Shown: positions 42,692-50,168 of the stretch, piece by piece | Layout of the letters: the number at the start of each line of letters is the position of its first letter | How positions within the stretch are numbered: the first letter of the stretch is position 1 | From: an uncultured Dialister sp. | Lineage (GTDB): Bacteria; Bacillota; Negativicutes; Veillonellales; Dialisteraceae | Direction: 5' to 3' | Assembly: GCA_934216155.1 (NCBI GenBank) | Contig: CAKQBK010000005.1 | Coordinates: forward strand, 1 to 61,310 | Length of the DNA: 61,310 nt | Translations under genes and position numbers: made by a program | Notes under the pieces: generated by a model | What the model saw: only the letters and a program-made list of their open reading frames with translations | Told to the model about the DNA's origin: nothing | Databases searched by the model: none

Positions 42692-44171
42692 GGTCTCTGC
42701 CTCCTTCTTCAAAAGAACGAACCACCGATTTCTCAGCGTCTGTGATATTTAAAAACGGGGTATCAAAAGAAATGCCTACCGATTCCAGTTCCAGCTGGGC
42801 TTTGTACATATCTGGAATGGCTTCCTGGTATACATTTTCATCATACATGTACCGCATGACTTTTTCTGGTGTGCCCTGACTGATGATTTCTCCCTGGTTC
42901 ATGAGAACAAATTTCGTCGCATAGGGAAGTGCCGCTTCCAAATGATGTTCTGCTACGATGACCGTGAGGCCTTCTTTCTGGTTCAGCTCTCCCACCATTT
43001 CATAAAATTCACGAATTCCTTCTGGATCCAAAGCGGACGTCGGTTCATCGAAAATCAATACCTGCGGTTCTTCTGCCAGCACTGCTGCAGTCACCAGACG
43101 CTGGCACTGGCCGCCGGACAGGGTAGATACTTTTCTTTCTTCCAATCCATCCAGGTGAACCTTCGCCAGTGCTTCTTTGGAACGACGGCGAATTTCATCC
43201 GGCGGAAATCCATGATTTTCCAAAGTAAATGCCATTTCTTCGCCTACCGTCATGGTGACAATCTGGGCTTTGTAATCCGAAAGAATGACGCCGATAGACG
43301 ATGCCAAGTCAGCGATGGTATGCTGGGTCACTGCTTTTCCGTCTGTAAATACCATACCTTCCATGGTGCCCCCATAGTAATGCGGAATGGCACCTGCCAT
43401 GGACATGAGGAGACTAGTTTTGCCTGCACCATTGGGTCCAGTGATGACAAGGAAATCGCCCTTCTCTGCTGCCAAGGATACATCCTTCAAAGCAGGGGCA
43501 GTAGAAAATGGATAGGTATAGGTCAGGTGCTCCACACTGATAACGCCTTCTTGGGACTGCTTCAAATCATAGGTGCTATGGTCACTATCTTCCACATCGG
43601 ATTCTGCCATGTAGTGCATAGATTTGAACAACCGAAGAGCGGGGAAATATAGGAATGGTGTGATGATGCCATTGCCAATACCAATGAAGAAAACCATAGG
43701 AAGCATGCCATAGAGATACACTTTCATAGGAATCCCCATGACCAAGGTCAAAATGGAAACAAAAGTAAATCCAGATACCAAGGTGGTCACAAAACCAGCA
43801 ATGGCGGGGCGAAGAGAAAATTTTCCGATTTTAATGGGCGGCACCGCATGGGCAAAGAAACCTGCCACATAAGCGCCGAAAAATTCAGAAGCAAAATCAC
43901 CGTAAGGAAAAGCGGATTTACTGGTGAAAACTTCCATCAGTGCGGCTACCATGCAAATACCGAGACACTGCTTATAGGTCGGCTTGGTAAGAAGAATGGC
44001 TACCACGTAAGTGGCAATCATCCAGTTCGGTGTGAACCCTGCCACCGATGGGGAAACCAGGTGCAGCAGCATGCCGATGGCCAGCATCAATGTAGAAATA
44101 GTCAGCCAGCGGAAACGTCCCCCTCTCGCTTTGATAAAGACTAGCTTGGATACATCTTTCACTTGCTCCAT
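42684..44171 (-). CDS. ECF S-component fused to an ATPase domain
   Basis: A 495-residue fusion. Residues 1-205 form a six-helix substrate-binding S-component (PNWMIATYVVAILLTKPTYKQ near 47-67; G.FASEFFGAYVAGFF near 90). Residues 215-440 form an ABC ATPase with GPNGAGKTSL near 243, LSGGQCQRLV near 343, VLIFDEPTSALD near 363 and the switch His in AEHH. The tail has no known motif. In most ECF systems S-component and ATPase are separate; here a single chain carries both. A T-box leader precedes the operon, so an amino acid or a precursor is the likely substrate; tryptophan-type S-components come to mind, but the helix pattern alone does not prove this. Confidence 0.85.
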   Translation of the reverse strand: MEQVKDVSKLVFIKARGGRFRWLTISTLMLAIGMLLHLVSPSVAGFTPNWMIATYVVAILLTKPTYKQCLGICMVAALMEVFTSKSAFPYGDFASEFFGAYVAGFFAHAVPPIKIGKFSLRPAIAGFVTTLVSGFTFVSILTLVMGIPMKVYLYGMLPMVFFIGIGNGIITPFLYFPALRLFKSMHYMAESDVEDSDHSTYDLKQSQEGVISVEHLTYTYPFSTAPALKDVSLAAEKGDFLVITGPNGAGKTSLLMSMAGAIPHYYGGTMEGMVFTDGKAVTQHTIADLASSIGVILSDYKAQIVTMTVGEEMAFTLENHGFPPDEIRRRSKEALAKVHLDGLEERKVSTLSGGQCQRLVTAAVLAEEPQVLIFDEPTSALDPEGIREFYEMVGELNQKEGLTVIVAEHHLEAALPYATKFVLMNQGEIISQGTPEKVMRYMYDENVYQEAIPDMYKAQLELESVGISFDTPFLNITDAEKSVVRSFEEGGRDHA

Positions 44172-44220
44172 CCCTGATTCCTCCTTATTTACTGGTTAAC
44201 AGTTAACTGTATACTACAAC

Positions 44221-44474
44221 AAAAAATCCTTTCATCCACTCTGCATAAAGCAAAGGGACGAAAGGACTCTATTTCCGCGGTACCACCCTAGTTGGTCATA
44301 TGACCCAACTCGTATCTATAACGGCAGATCTCCGGCTCATCCTACCCCAACTTGGCTCAGAAGGCACCTCACAGGCCCATTCACATAGATCACTGCACCG
44401 GACTTTCACTATCCGCCGGCTCCCTGAAACAGCACTTCTATCCTACTCTTCCTGATCAAAGGCTTTTGTTATTA
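44221..44474 (-). promoter_or_regulatory. T-box riboswitch leader of the ECF operon
   Basis: Minus strand carries AGGGTGGTACCGCGG (44275-44289), the T-box that pairs with the 3' end of uncharged tRNA. Upstream is a stem I with the AGAGTA and GTGAATGGG S-turn strands, and the antiterminator overlaps the terminator TCCTTTCGTCC/GGATGAAAGGA with TTTTTT at 44221-44262. Uncharged cognate tRNA should switch on the transporter. The specifier codon must lie in the bases GTGATCTATGTGAATGGG; ATC, CTA, TAT and ATG are all possible registers, and I cannot choose by eye. Confidence 0.93.
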
Positions 44475-44480
44475 ATTCGG

Positions 44481-44509
44481 ATTATAGCATGAGACAATGA
44501 CGGTGTCAA
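44481..44509 (-). promoter_or_regulatory. Promoter of the T-box/ECF operon
   Basis: TTGACA (44504-44509), 17 bases, TATAAT (44481-44486): perfect consensus on minus. Confidence 0.93.
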
Positions 44510-44523
44510 ATAGAAGGAATTAA

Positions 44524-44722
44524 AAAGGTTAGCCCTTCGGGCAGGTTATAACTTATCAAACTTCTTATTTCTAACAATCAGCTGAAACAAAAAGTCAAAG
44601 GGTTATAAAGGGTTATGTAAAAACGATATTACCATAACCTTTTATAACCTTGTCACTTTTGGTATCTGCTCAAATGACACTAGCCATATGTCAGAGTATA
44701 ACCCGCCCAAAGGGCTAACCTT
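44524..44722. repeat. GGTTAGCCCTTCGGGC-ended repeat with GGTTATAA core
   Basis: AGGTTAGCCCTTCGGGCAGG at the left is matched by CCCGCCCAAAGGGCTAACC at the right; GGTTATAAAGGGTTATG and CATAACCTTTTATAACC words form the inner hairpin. A GGCGC-family right half (44725-44775) adjoins and runs into the mscS C-terminus. Confidence 0.75.
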
Positions 44723-44767
44723 ATGCGCTAGGCACCGCCACCATTCCTAATTCCTCATTCCTAATTC

Positions 44768-45619
44768 CTAATTGCCTTTATGTACCACCAGTTGTGGATA
44801 GGGAATATCGATGCCCGCTTTATCGAAGGCTTCTTTCACTTTGATATACAGTTCATTCTGCGCTTCAAAATACTTGGTCCGGTCCACGGAGGCACGGACG
44901 TAAATACGAATGGAGGAATCAGCCATCCCGCTCACATAGACCACCAATTTTTCTTTATCCACCACATAGGGGTCATCGGTGAAAAGTTGTTTCAGAAGGG
45001 CCACGCACTGGGACAGATTGGTATCATAGCCCACATCGAGGGTCATTTCTACGTTGCGGATATCATTGGCAGAAAAGTTTTTGATGACTTTACTAGTCAA
45101 AGAGGAATTCGGTATCACAATCCGCTGGTTGCCCAAAGTGGAAAGCATGGTGTACATGATGCTGATGTCCGTTACCGTCCCTTGGTTGGCATCCACCTGG
45201 ATGTAATCTCCCACTTGGAAGGGACGGAAAATCAAAATGAAAATCCCAGAAGCCACATTGCCAATATTATCCTTTAAGCCCAAGCCGATGGCCAAACCAA
45301 TACCACCGAATGCAGCAGCCAGCGTACCATTGCCAATGCCCGCGGTTCCTAAAGCGACGATAGCTACAATAGCCAGGCAGAAGAAAAAGATGATTTCTTC
45401 AATGAAGGTTTTGGCCGAAGGGTCGATGTTGCTCTTGGTCAAGATATGATCCACCGCCCGCCGGATATACCGACAAAGGATGTAGCCCACAATAAAAATA
45501 ATAATGGCTTCCACAAAATCAATGCCACGAGTCATGGCAAACTCTTTGATGCCATTCATCACCCGAGCAGTGATAGACAATTCATCGGTCACCACTTTAG
45601 TGACAACATTTGGTTCCAT
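44768..45619 (-). CDS. mscS: Small-conductance mechanosensitive channel
   Basis: A 283-residue MscS-family channel that opens under membrane tension to release solutes. TM1 (about 35-53) and TM2 (75-93) precede the pore helix TM3 with GIGNGTLAAAFGGIGLAIGLGL..N near 94-120, the Gly/Ala-packed signature. The beta domain follows with FRPFQVGDYI near 134 and the cytoplasmic alpha/beta domain ends with IPYPQ near 274. AAAGGAG supports ATG 45619. It stands alone between repeat blocks. Confidence 0.93.
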   Translation of the reverse strand: MEPNVVTKVVTDELSITARVMNGIKEFAMTRGIDFVEAIIIFIVGYILCRYIRRAVDHILTKSNIDPSAKTFIEEIIFFFCLAIVAIVALGTAGIGNGTLAAAFGGIGLAIGLGLKDNIGNVASGIFILIFRPFQVGDYIQVDANQGTVTDISIMYTMLSTLGNQRIVIPNSSLTSKVIKNFSANDIRNVEMTLDVGYDTNLSQCVALLKQLFTDDPYVVDKEKLVVYVSGMADSSIRIYVRASVDRTKYFEAQNELYIKVKEAFDKAGIDIPYPQLVVHKGN

Positions 45620-45633
45620 ATGTTACTCCTTTG

Positions 45634-45910
45634 AAATATAGGTTGCGTAGGTTACTCAAGTTGCTCAAGTTGCTCAAGTTGCTCAGGTTCGTCGAATGTG
45701 CCTATAAACGTTAGTGTCATCACGTAAAGCGAGTCGTAATGACATGTTTCCTTAAGCCCTTACCGCTAATGCTGTTAAGATTTCTCCACTCAGGGGCGCA
45801 TCTCATTTCAATGCACCTGTACCACCAAGTACAAATACGACCGGTCGAAATGACGGTTACGAATAGTGGCACATTGGAAGAACCCAAGCAACCTAAGAAA
45901 CTTAAGCAAC
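45634..45910. repeat. CTCAAGTTG words enclosing half of a GACCGGTC-ended element
   Basis: GGTTGCGTAGGTTACTCAAG and three AAGTTGCTC words (45634-45690), then the right half of the GACCGGTC element (45727-45855), then AGAACCCAAGCAACC words (45878-45910). The left half of the element is reduced to CGAGTCGTAATGACA. Confidence 0.7.
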
Positions 45911-46005
45911 CTGTAACCTTTTCGGATTTTTCCAGACGTTTCCAATCCTAAAAACAATTTTATACAAATTCATTGTACCATCGCCCAAATATCCCTTCAA
46001 GCAAC

Positions 46006-46052
46006 AAAAAAGGATTTCAGAGTCCAAATGCATAACTCTGAAATCCTTTTTT
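46006..46052 (-). terminator. Strong terminator downstream of folD
   Basis: AAAAAAGGATTTCAGAGT and ACTCTGAAATCCTTTTTT, a perfect long stem. On minus it lies about 380 bases beyond folD, after the repeat at 46106; its symmetry makes it bidirectional. Confidence 0.8.
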
Positions 46053-46105
46053 GCCAATTCATAGTGATTCATGCATCCATAATGCACAAAATAATCTAAT
46101 TGTGT

Positions 46106-46334
46106 AATACTGTTAAGTTAAGGATTTGCATTAGTAGACATGATTCCGCTAGTGATGACAAGTTGCTCAAGTTTCTAAGGGTTCTCAGGTTGCTCAGGTT
46201 CTCCGAATGTGCCGATAGACGTTAGCGTTATTAGCTCATTCGAGAAACGTGAGCAACCTAAGTAACCTGAGAAACCTGAGTAACCTTTGCATCATCAGAA
46301 ATCATCGCATATCTTGCTTAACTTAACAGCATTG
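46106..46334. repeat. 229-bp nested inverted repeat (AAGTTAAG/GAGAAACC family)
   Basis: AATACTGTTAAGTTAAGG opens and CTTAACTTAACAGCATTG closes. Very close to 23110-23338, with core GATAGACGTTAGCGTTATTAGC. Confidence 0.85.
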
Positions 46335-46335
46335 G

Positions 46336-46408
46336 TGTATTGGGGCGCTTTATGAATTGTGCGCCCCTTCCACCACTACGCACTCCGCACTACTCACTAC
46401 GCACTTTT
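46336..46408. repeat. GGCGC-core half with GCACTCCGCACTAC words
   Basis: GTATTGGGGCGCTTTATGAATTGTGCGCCCC then CTACGCACTCCGCACTAC words. Same word set as at 22085-22115 and 56560-56585. Confidence 0.75.
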
Positions 46409-46435
46409 CTACATAAGTGAATAAATGACACTTGA

Positions 46436-47287
46436 CTAGTTACCAGCTACTGCCTTTTCCCCAGCGGCGATGATATTTTCAATCACCATGGTGGTGGTCA
46501 CGCTACCTACACCGCCCGGTACAGGCGTAATGGCACCAGCCACTTCGAGAACAGCGTCGTAGTCTACATCGCCTACGGTTTTTCCTTCTACCCGGTTGAT
46601 GCCTACGTCAATGACAGTGGCTCCTGGTTTCACCATGTCAGCGGTGACACAGTTCGGATGACCGACAGCGGCCACCAGAATGTCTGCTTCTTTGGTCATT
46701 TCTGCCAGATTCTGGGTATGGGAGTGGCAAATGGTTACGGTGGCATTTTTATTGAGAAGCATGATAGAAACAGGTTTCCCGATCACGTTGCTTCGGCCAA
46801 TGACCACTGCCTTTTTTCCATCCAATGGAATGTGATAGTAATCCAGAATAGCCATAACTGCTCTAGGTGTACAGCCGAAGAGTCCTGCTTTTCCAGCAAA
46901 GAGACGGCCTGCATTGGTTTCCGTCAGTCCATCCACATCTTTGTCAGGATTCATGAGAGCAATAATTTTTTCTTCGCTGATTCCTTTCGGAAGAGGCATC
47001 ATCATCAGAATCCCTGTGATTTCTTTATCATTGCTCAGGTCGGTTACCAAGTTGCCCAGTTCTTCTTCTGTGACATCATCGGATTCGCGGAAAATTTCCG
47101 CTTCGATGCCATAGCCTTTGGCCACTTTCTGCATAAAAGAAGCATACATGGCCGACGGTTTGCTGCTGCCAGCCAAAATGATAGCCAGCTTCGGTGCATA
47201 ATCTTTATTTCTAAGAGCCTCCAAACGGGCTGCTAGTTCTTTTTTCAAAGAAGCAGCGGTTTCTTTTCCATCTAAAATGAGTGCCAT
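46436..47287 (-). CDS. folD: FolD-type methylene-THF dehydrogenase, cyclohydrolase site altered
   Basis: FolD normally oxidises 5,10-methylene-THF to methenyl-THF and hydrolyses that to 10-formyl-THF. The 283-residue protein aligns along its length (DVDGLTETNAG at 117-127, VVIGRSNVIGKP near 158, HSHTQN near 185, ITPVPGGVG near 255). Aligning GSSKPSAMYASFMQK with E. coli GDNPASQIYVASKRK, Tyr48 is kept but the catalytic Lys is Met52. In GILMMMPLPKG, the conserved Gln of VQLPLP is Met96. Asp119 is kept. Known work on human DC301 shows Lys56 and Gln100 are needed for cyclohydrolase, so this protein may be dehydrogenase only. ATG 47287 is one base after the fhs stop. Confidence 0.93.
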   Translation of the reverse strand: MALILDGKETAASLKKELAARLEALRNKDYAPKLAIILAGSSKPSAMYASFMQKVAKGYGIEAEIFRESDDVTEEELGNLVTDLSNDKEITGILMMMPLPKGISEEKIIALMNPDKDVDGLTETNAGRLFAGKAGLFGCTPRAVMAILDYYHIPLDGKKAVVIGRSNVIGKPVSIMLLNKNATVTICHSHTQNLAEMTKEADILVAAVGHPNCVTADMVKPGATVIDVGINRVEGKTVGDVDYDAVLEVAGAITPVPGGVGSVTTTMVIENIIAAGEKAVAGN

Positions 47288-47288
47288 A

Positions 47289-48956
47289 TCAGAAGAGTCC
47301 CGTAATATTTCCGTCATCATCTACATCGATACGTTCAGCAGCCGGACGTTTCGGAAGGCCAGGCATGGTCATGACTTTGCCGGTCAAGATGACAACAAAT
47401 CCTGCGCCAGCGGCAATGCGTGCTTCTCTGACGTGGAGAGTAAATCCAGAAGGTGCACCCAGTTTGGTGGGATCATCGCTGAAGGAAGCCGGTGTCTTAG
47501 CAATGCAGACCGGAACCCCTGCAAATCCCATTTCTTCAATATGTTTCAGTTCTTTATCAGCAGCTGGATCATAGGCTACATCGGCTGCACCATAAATTTC
47601 TTTGGCAATGGTTTCAATCTTTTCTTTCAAAGACAGGTTGAGGTCATAGAGGGTATGGTAATCGGAACCTTTGTCGATAGCAGCCAGTACTTTTTCGCCC
47701 AGTTCCAGACCACCTTTGCCGCCATTGACGAAAACTGTGGATTCAGCCACTTCTACGCCAGCTTCCTGACAAGCATCTTCAATGACTTTCTTTTCTTCCG
47801 CGGTGTCAGCAGGGAACATGTTCAGAGCCACAACGACCGGAAGTCCAAATTTCTTCAAGTTGGAAATATGGCGCATCAGGTTCGGCAGTCCTCTCTTGAC
47901 TGCTTCCGGATCGGATTCGGTCAGTTCGTTCTTTGCTTTGCCGCCATTCATTTTCAGTGCACGAATGGTTGCCACCAGTACAGCTGCATCCGGTTTCAGA
48001 CCAGCGAAACGGCACTTGATGTCCAGGAATTTTTCTGCCCCCAAGTCAGCGCCGAAACCAGCTTCAGTCACTACATAGTCAGCCAGGTGCAGTGCTGTCT
48101 TGGTCGCCAGAACGGAGTTACAGCCGTGAGCAATATTGGCAAATGGGCCGCCATGAATGAATGCCGGTACGTGTTCCAGGGTCTGTACCAGATTCGGTTT
48201 CAGTGCATCTTTCATAAGAGCGGCCATAGCGCCTTCCGCATGGATGTCGCCGGCAGTGACAGGCTGGTTGTCATAGGTGTAGCCTACGATAATCTTAGCA
48301 AACCGTTCTTTCATATCCCGGATGGAGCTAGACAGGCAAAGGATAGCCATGACTTCGGACGCTACGGTGATATCGAAACCACTTTCTCTCGGTACACCAT
48401 TGGGATGGCCCCCCAAGCCTACGACGATGTGACGAAGTACACGGTCATTCATATCCATGACGCGATTCCATACCACACGGCGAGGATCGATGCCAAGTAC
48501 ATTGCCCTGCTGGATATGGTTATCTACCATAGCAGCCAAAAGATTGTGGGCTGCTGTAATGGCATGCATATCACCGGTGAAATGGAGGTTGATATCTTCC
48601 ATCGGGACAACCTGAGAATAGCCGCCGCCAGCAGCACCACCTTTGATGCCCATGCAAGGTCCCAGAGATGGTTCACGGAGACAAATCATGGTCTTTTTAC
48701 CCATCTGCGCCAGAGCCTGTCCCAGACCTACGGTGGTGGTTGTTTTCCCTTCCCCAGCCGGTGTTGGAGAAATAGCTGTCACCAGAATCAGCTTGCCCTG
48801 CGGCTTATTGGCCAATTCATTGGTGAGTTTCAAAGAAACTTTGGCTTTGTAATGACCATAATTTTCCAGGTCTTCTGCAGGAATCCCAATCTGTGCCCCA
48901 ATTTCTTCGATTGGTTTCATTTCTGCTTTCTGTGCAATTTCAATATCACTTAACAT
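47289..48956 (-). CDS. fhs: Formate-tetrahydrofolate ligase
   Basis: Fhs makes 10-formyl-THF from formate, THF and ATP. The 555-residue length is typical. The P-loop is [10 protein letters not shown] near residue 65, followed by the [20 protein letters not shown] substrate loop near 95-115 and the [11 protein letters not shown] and [15 protein letters not shown] segments. AAAGGAG nine bases before ATG 48956 sets the start. It is cotranscribed with folD (1-base gap). With the dehydrogenase-only FolD, Fhs would be the route to 10-formyl-THF unless a separate cyclohydrolase exists. Confidence 0.96.
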   Translation of the reverse strand: MLSDIEIAQKAEMKPIEEIGAQIGIPAEDLENYGHYKAKVSLKLTNELANKPQGKLILVTAISPTPAGEGKTTTTVGLGQALAQMGKKTMICLREPSLGPCMGIKGGAAGGGYSQVVPMEDINLHFTGDMHAITAAHNLLAAMVDNHIQQGNVLGIDPRRVVWNRVMDMNDRVLRHIVVGLGGHPNGVPRESGFDITVASEVMAILCLSSSIRDMKERFAKIIVGYTYDNQPVTAGDIHAEGAMAALMKDALKPNLVQTLEHVPAFIHGGPFANIAHGCNSVLATKTALHLADYVVTEAGFGADLGAEKFLDIKCRFAGLKPDAAVLVATIRALKMNGGKAKNELTESDPEAVKRGLPNLMRHISNLKKFGLPVVVALNMFPADTAEEKKVIEDACQEAGVEVAESTVFVNGGKGGLELGEKVLAAIDKGSDYHTLYDLNLSLKEKIETIAKEIYGAADVAYDPAADKELKHIEEMGFAGVPVCIAKTPASFSDDPTKLGAPSGFTLHVREARIAAGAGFVVILTGKVMTMPGLPKRPAAERIDVDDDGNITGLF

Positions 48957-49041
48957 CTCTGATCTCCTTTCAAAATGACGGATCCAGTGTAAATGGTAGC
49001 CCACTTCCTGTCTTCCGTAAAAGAAACAGAATTATGTATGT

Positions 49042-49050
49042 ATTATATCA
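49042..49050 (-). promoter_or_regulatory. Extended -10 promoter of fhs-folD
   Basis: Minus: CTATGATATAATAC; TATAAT at 49042-49047 with TG at the extended position. Eighty-five bases before the fhs start. Confidence 0.5.
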
Positions 49051-49059
49051 TAGAGATGA

Positions 49060-49468
49060 TTTCACTTGTGACACTTTCTTTGGCAAAAGGGTATTATTTT
49101 GGTGATTTCTACCGTGTCACTTTCTTTTCATACGGCTTGTCTAAAGGTTATACTTTCGCTAATTTCTTTTGTGATACTAGAGTTTCATACGTTTTAGTAA
49201 AAGGTTATTATTCTACAGACCTCTTCTTTCTAACAAAGAAAAATACCGCTACTATCAAGGTTATAAAAGGTTACGTCCTCTGGTGTAATAACCTTTTGCG
49301 AAAGGGTTATTATGCTGCTAATTTCCTCTGTGGCACTGACCTTTTATACTTTTGGTTAATAGGTTATTATTCTACAGATATATTCTTTCTAACAACGAAA
49401 AACGCCGCTACCATCTAGGTTATAAAGGGTTATGGAAATAAATTCATAACCTTTTATAACCTTGATGG
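49060..49468. repeat. AGGTTATTATTCT / GGTTATAAAAGG tandem tract
   Basis: AAAAGGTTATTATTCTACAGA and TACCGCTACTATCAAGGTTATAAAAGG units recur about every 60-110 bases (near 49200, 49300, 49360, 49440). The last 49397-49468 forms a hairpin: GCCGCTACCATCTAGGTTATA with TATAACCTTGATGGTAGCGG. Confidence 0.75.
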
Positions 49469-49528
49469 TAGCGGTAGTTCTCTTTGCTACTCTTCTGGAA
49501 TCAATTGACACAAAAGATTTCATCGTAG

Positions 49529-49815
49529 TGTCATTTCGACCGATCGTATTTGTACGAAATGGAAGAGAAGGAATAAATAGATTTGGATCCCTGAGTGGAG
49601 AAATCTCTCAGCACCAGCGGAAAGAGCTTGATGACACATATCAAGGCAGCTCGCTAGAGCTACTTTTCTTGCCTTGCTCGAAATATAGTCTCACCGTTAT
49701 GACTTGAATTAGAAAGCCCTTGTCGCTAGTGCTGCAAGATTTCTCCACTCTCCTACACATCCAGTTTCATATGGTTATATTTCATCAAGCACGAATACGA
49801 CCGGTCGAAATGACG
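49529..49815. repeat. 287-bp GACCGGTC-ended element, full copy
   Basis: GTCATTTCGACCGATCG (one base off) to CGACCGGTCGAAATGACG. Interior GAGTGGAGAAATCTC/GATTTCTCCACTC and CCGCTGG/CTAGTGCT blocks are mirrored as in 17506-17792. Confidence 0.85.
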
Positions 49816-49895
49816 GTACAAAAAATACCGCTTTTCTTAATAATAGCATGTCTTGAAGAAAACGATGTCCTACGACCCTAACATCTATATGAAAA

Positions 49896-50090
49896 TACCG
49901 CTACCATCAAGGTTATAAAAGGTTACAACCTCTGGTGTAATAACCTTCTATAACCTTGATAGTAGCGGTATTTCTCTTTGTTACTCTTCTGTCATCAGCA
50001 GAATAAATAACCTTCTATAACCTTGACAGTAGCGGTATTTCTCTTTGTTACATTTCTGTCATCAGCAGAATAAATAACCTTTTACGAAAC
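49896..50090. repeat. Tandem 67-bp units of the GGTTATAA family
   Basis: CCGCTACCATCAAGGTTATAA begins a hairpin closed by TTATAACCTTGATAGTAGCGG. The unit ATAACCTTCTATAACC...AGTAGCGGTATTTCTC...CATCAGCAGAATAA is then repeated in tandem (about 49943-50009 and 50010-50077), and a third copy is cut off at 50090. Confidence 0.8.
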
Positions 50091-50168
50091 GATTTGAATG
50101 AAAATGACACTTCCCATTTCCTGTAGAATAATAAGCTTCACACCAATCCATTTAAATGCCAGATATCC

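Noticed and set aside
47277..48953. Very long open frame antisense to fhs (558 codons)
   Set aside because: It is the shadow of a high-GC-third-position gene; composition is rich in Cys, His and Ser, and no family pattern is visible, while fhs is unambiguous.
48993..49418. A 141-codon plus-strand frame with repeated KGYY..D.FF motifs
   Set aside because: It lies wholly in the AGGTTATTATTCT repeat tract, has no ribosome site, and the periodic residues follow from the DNA repeat.
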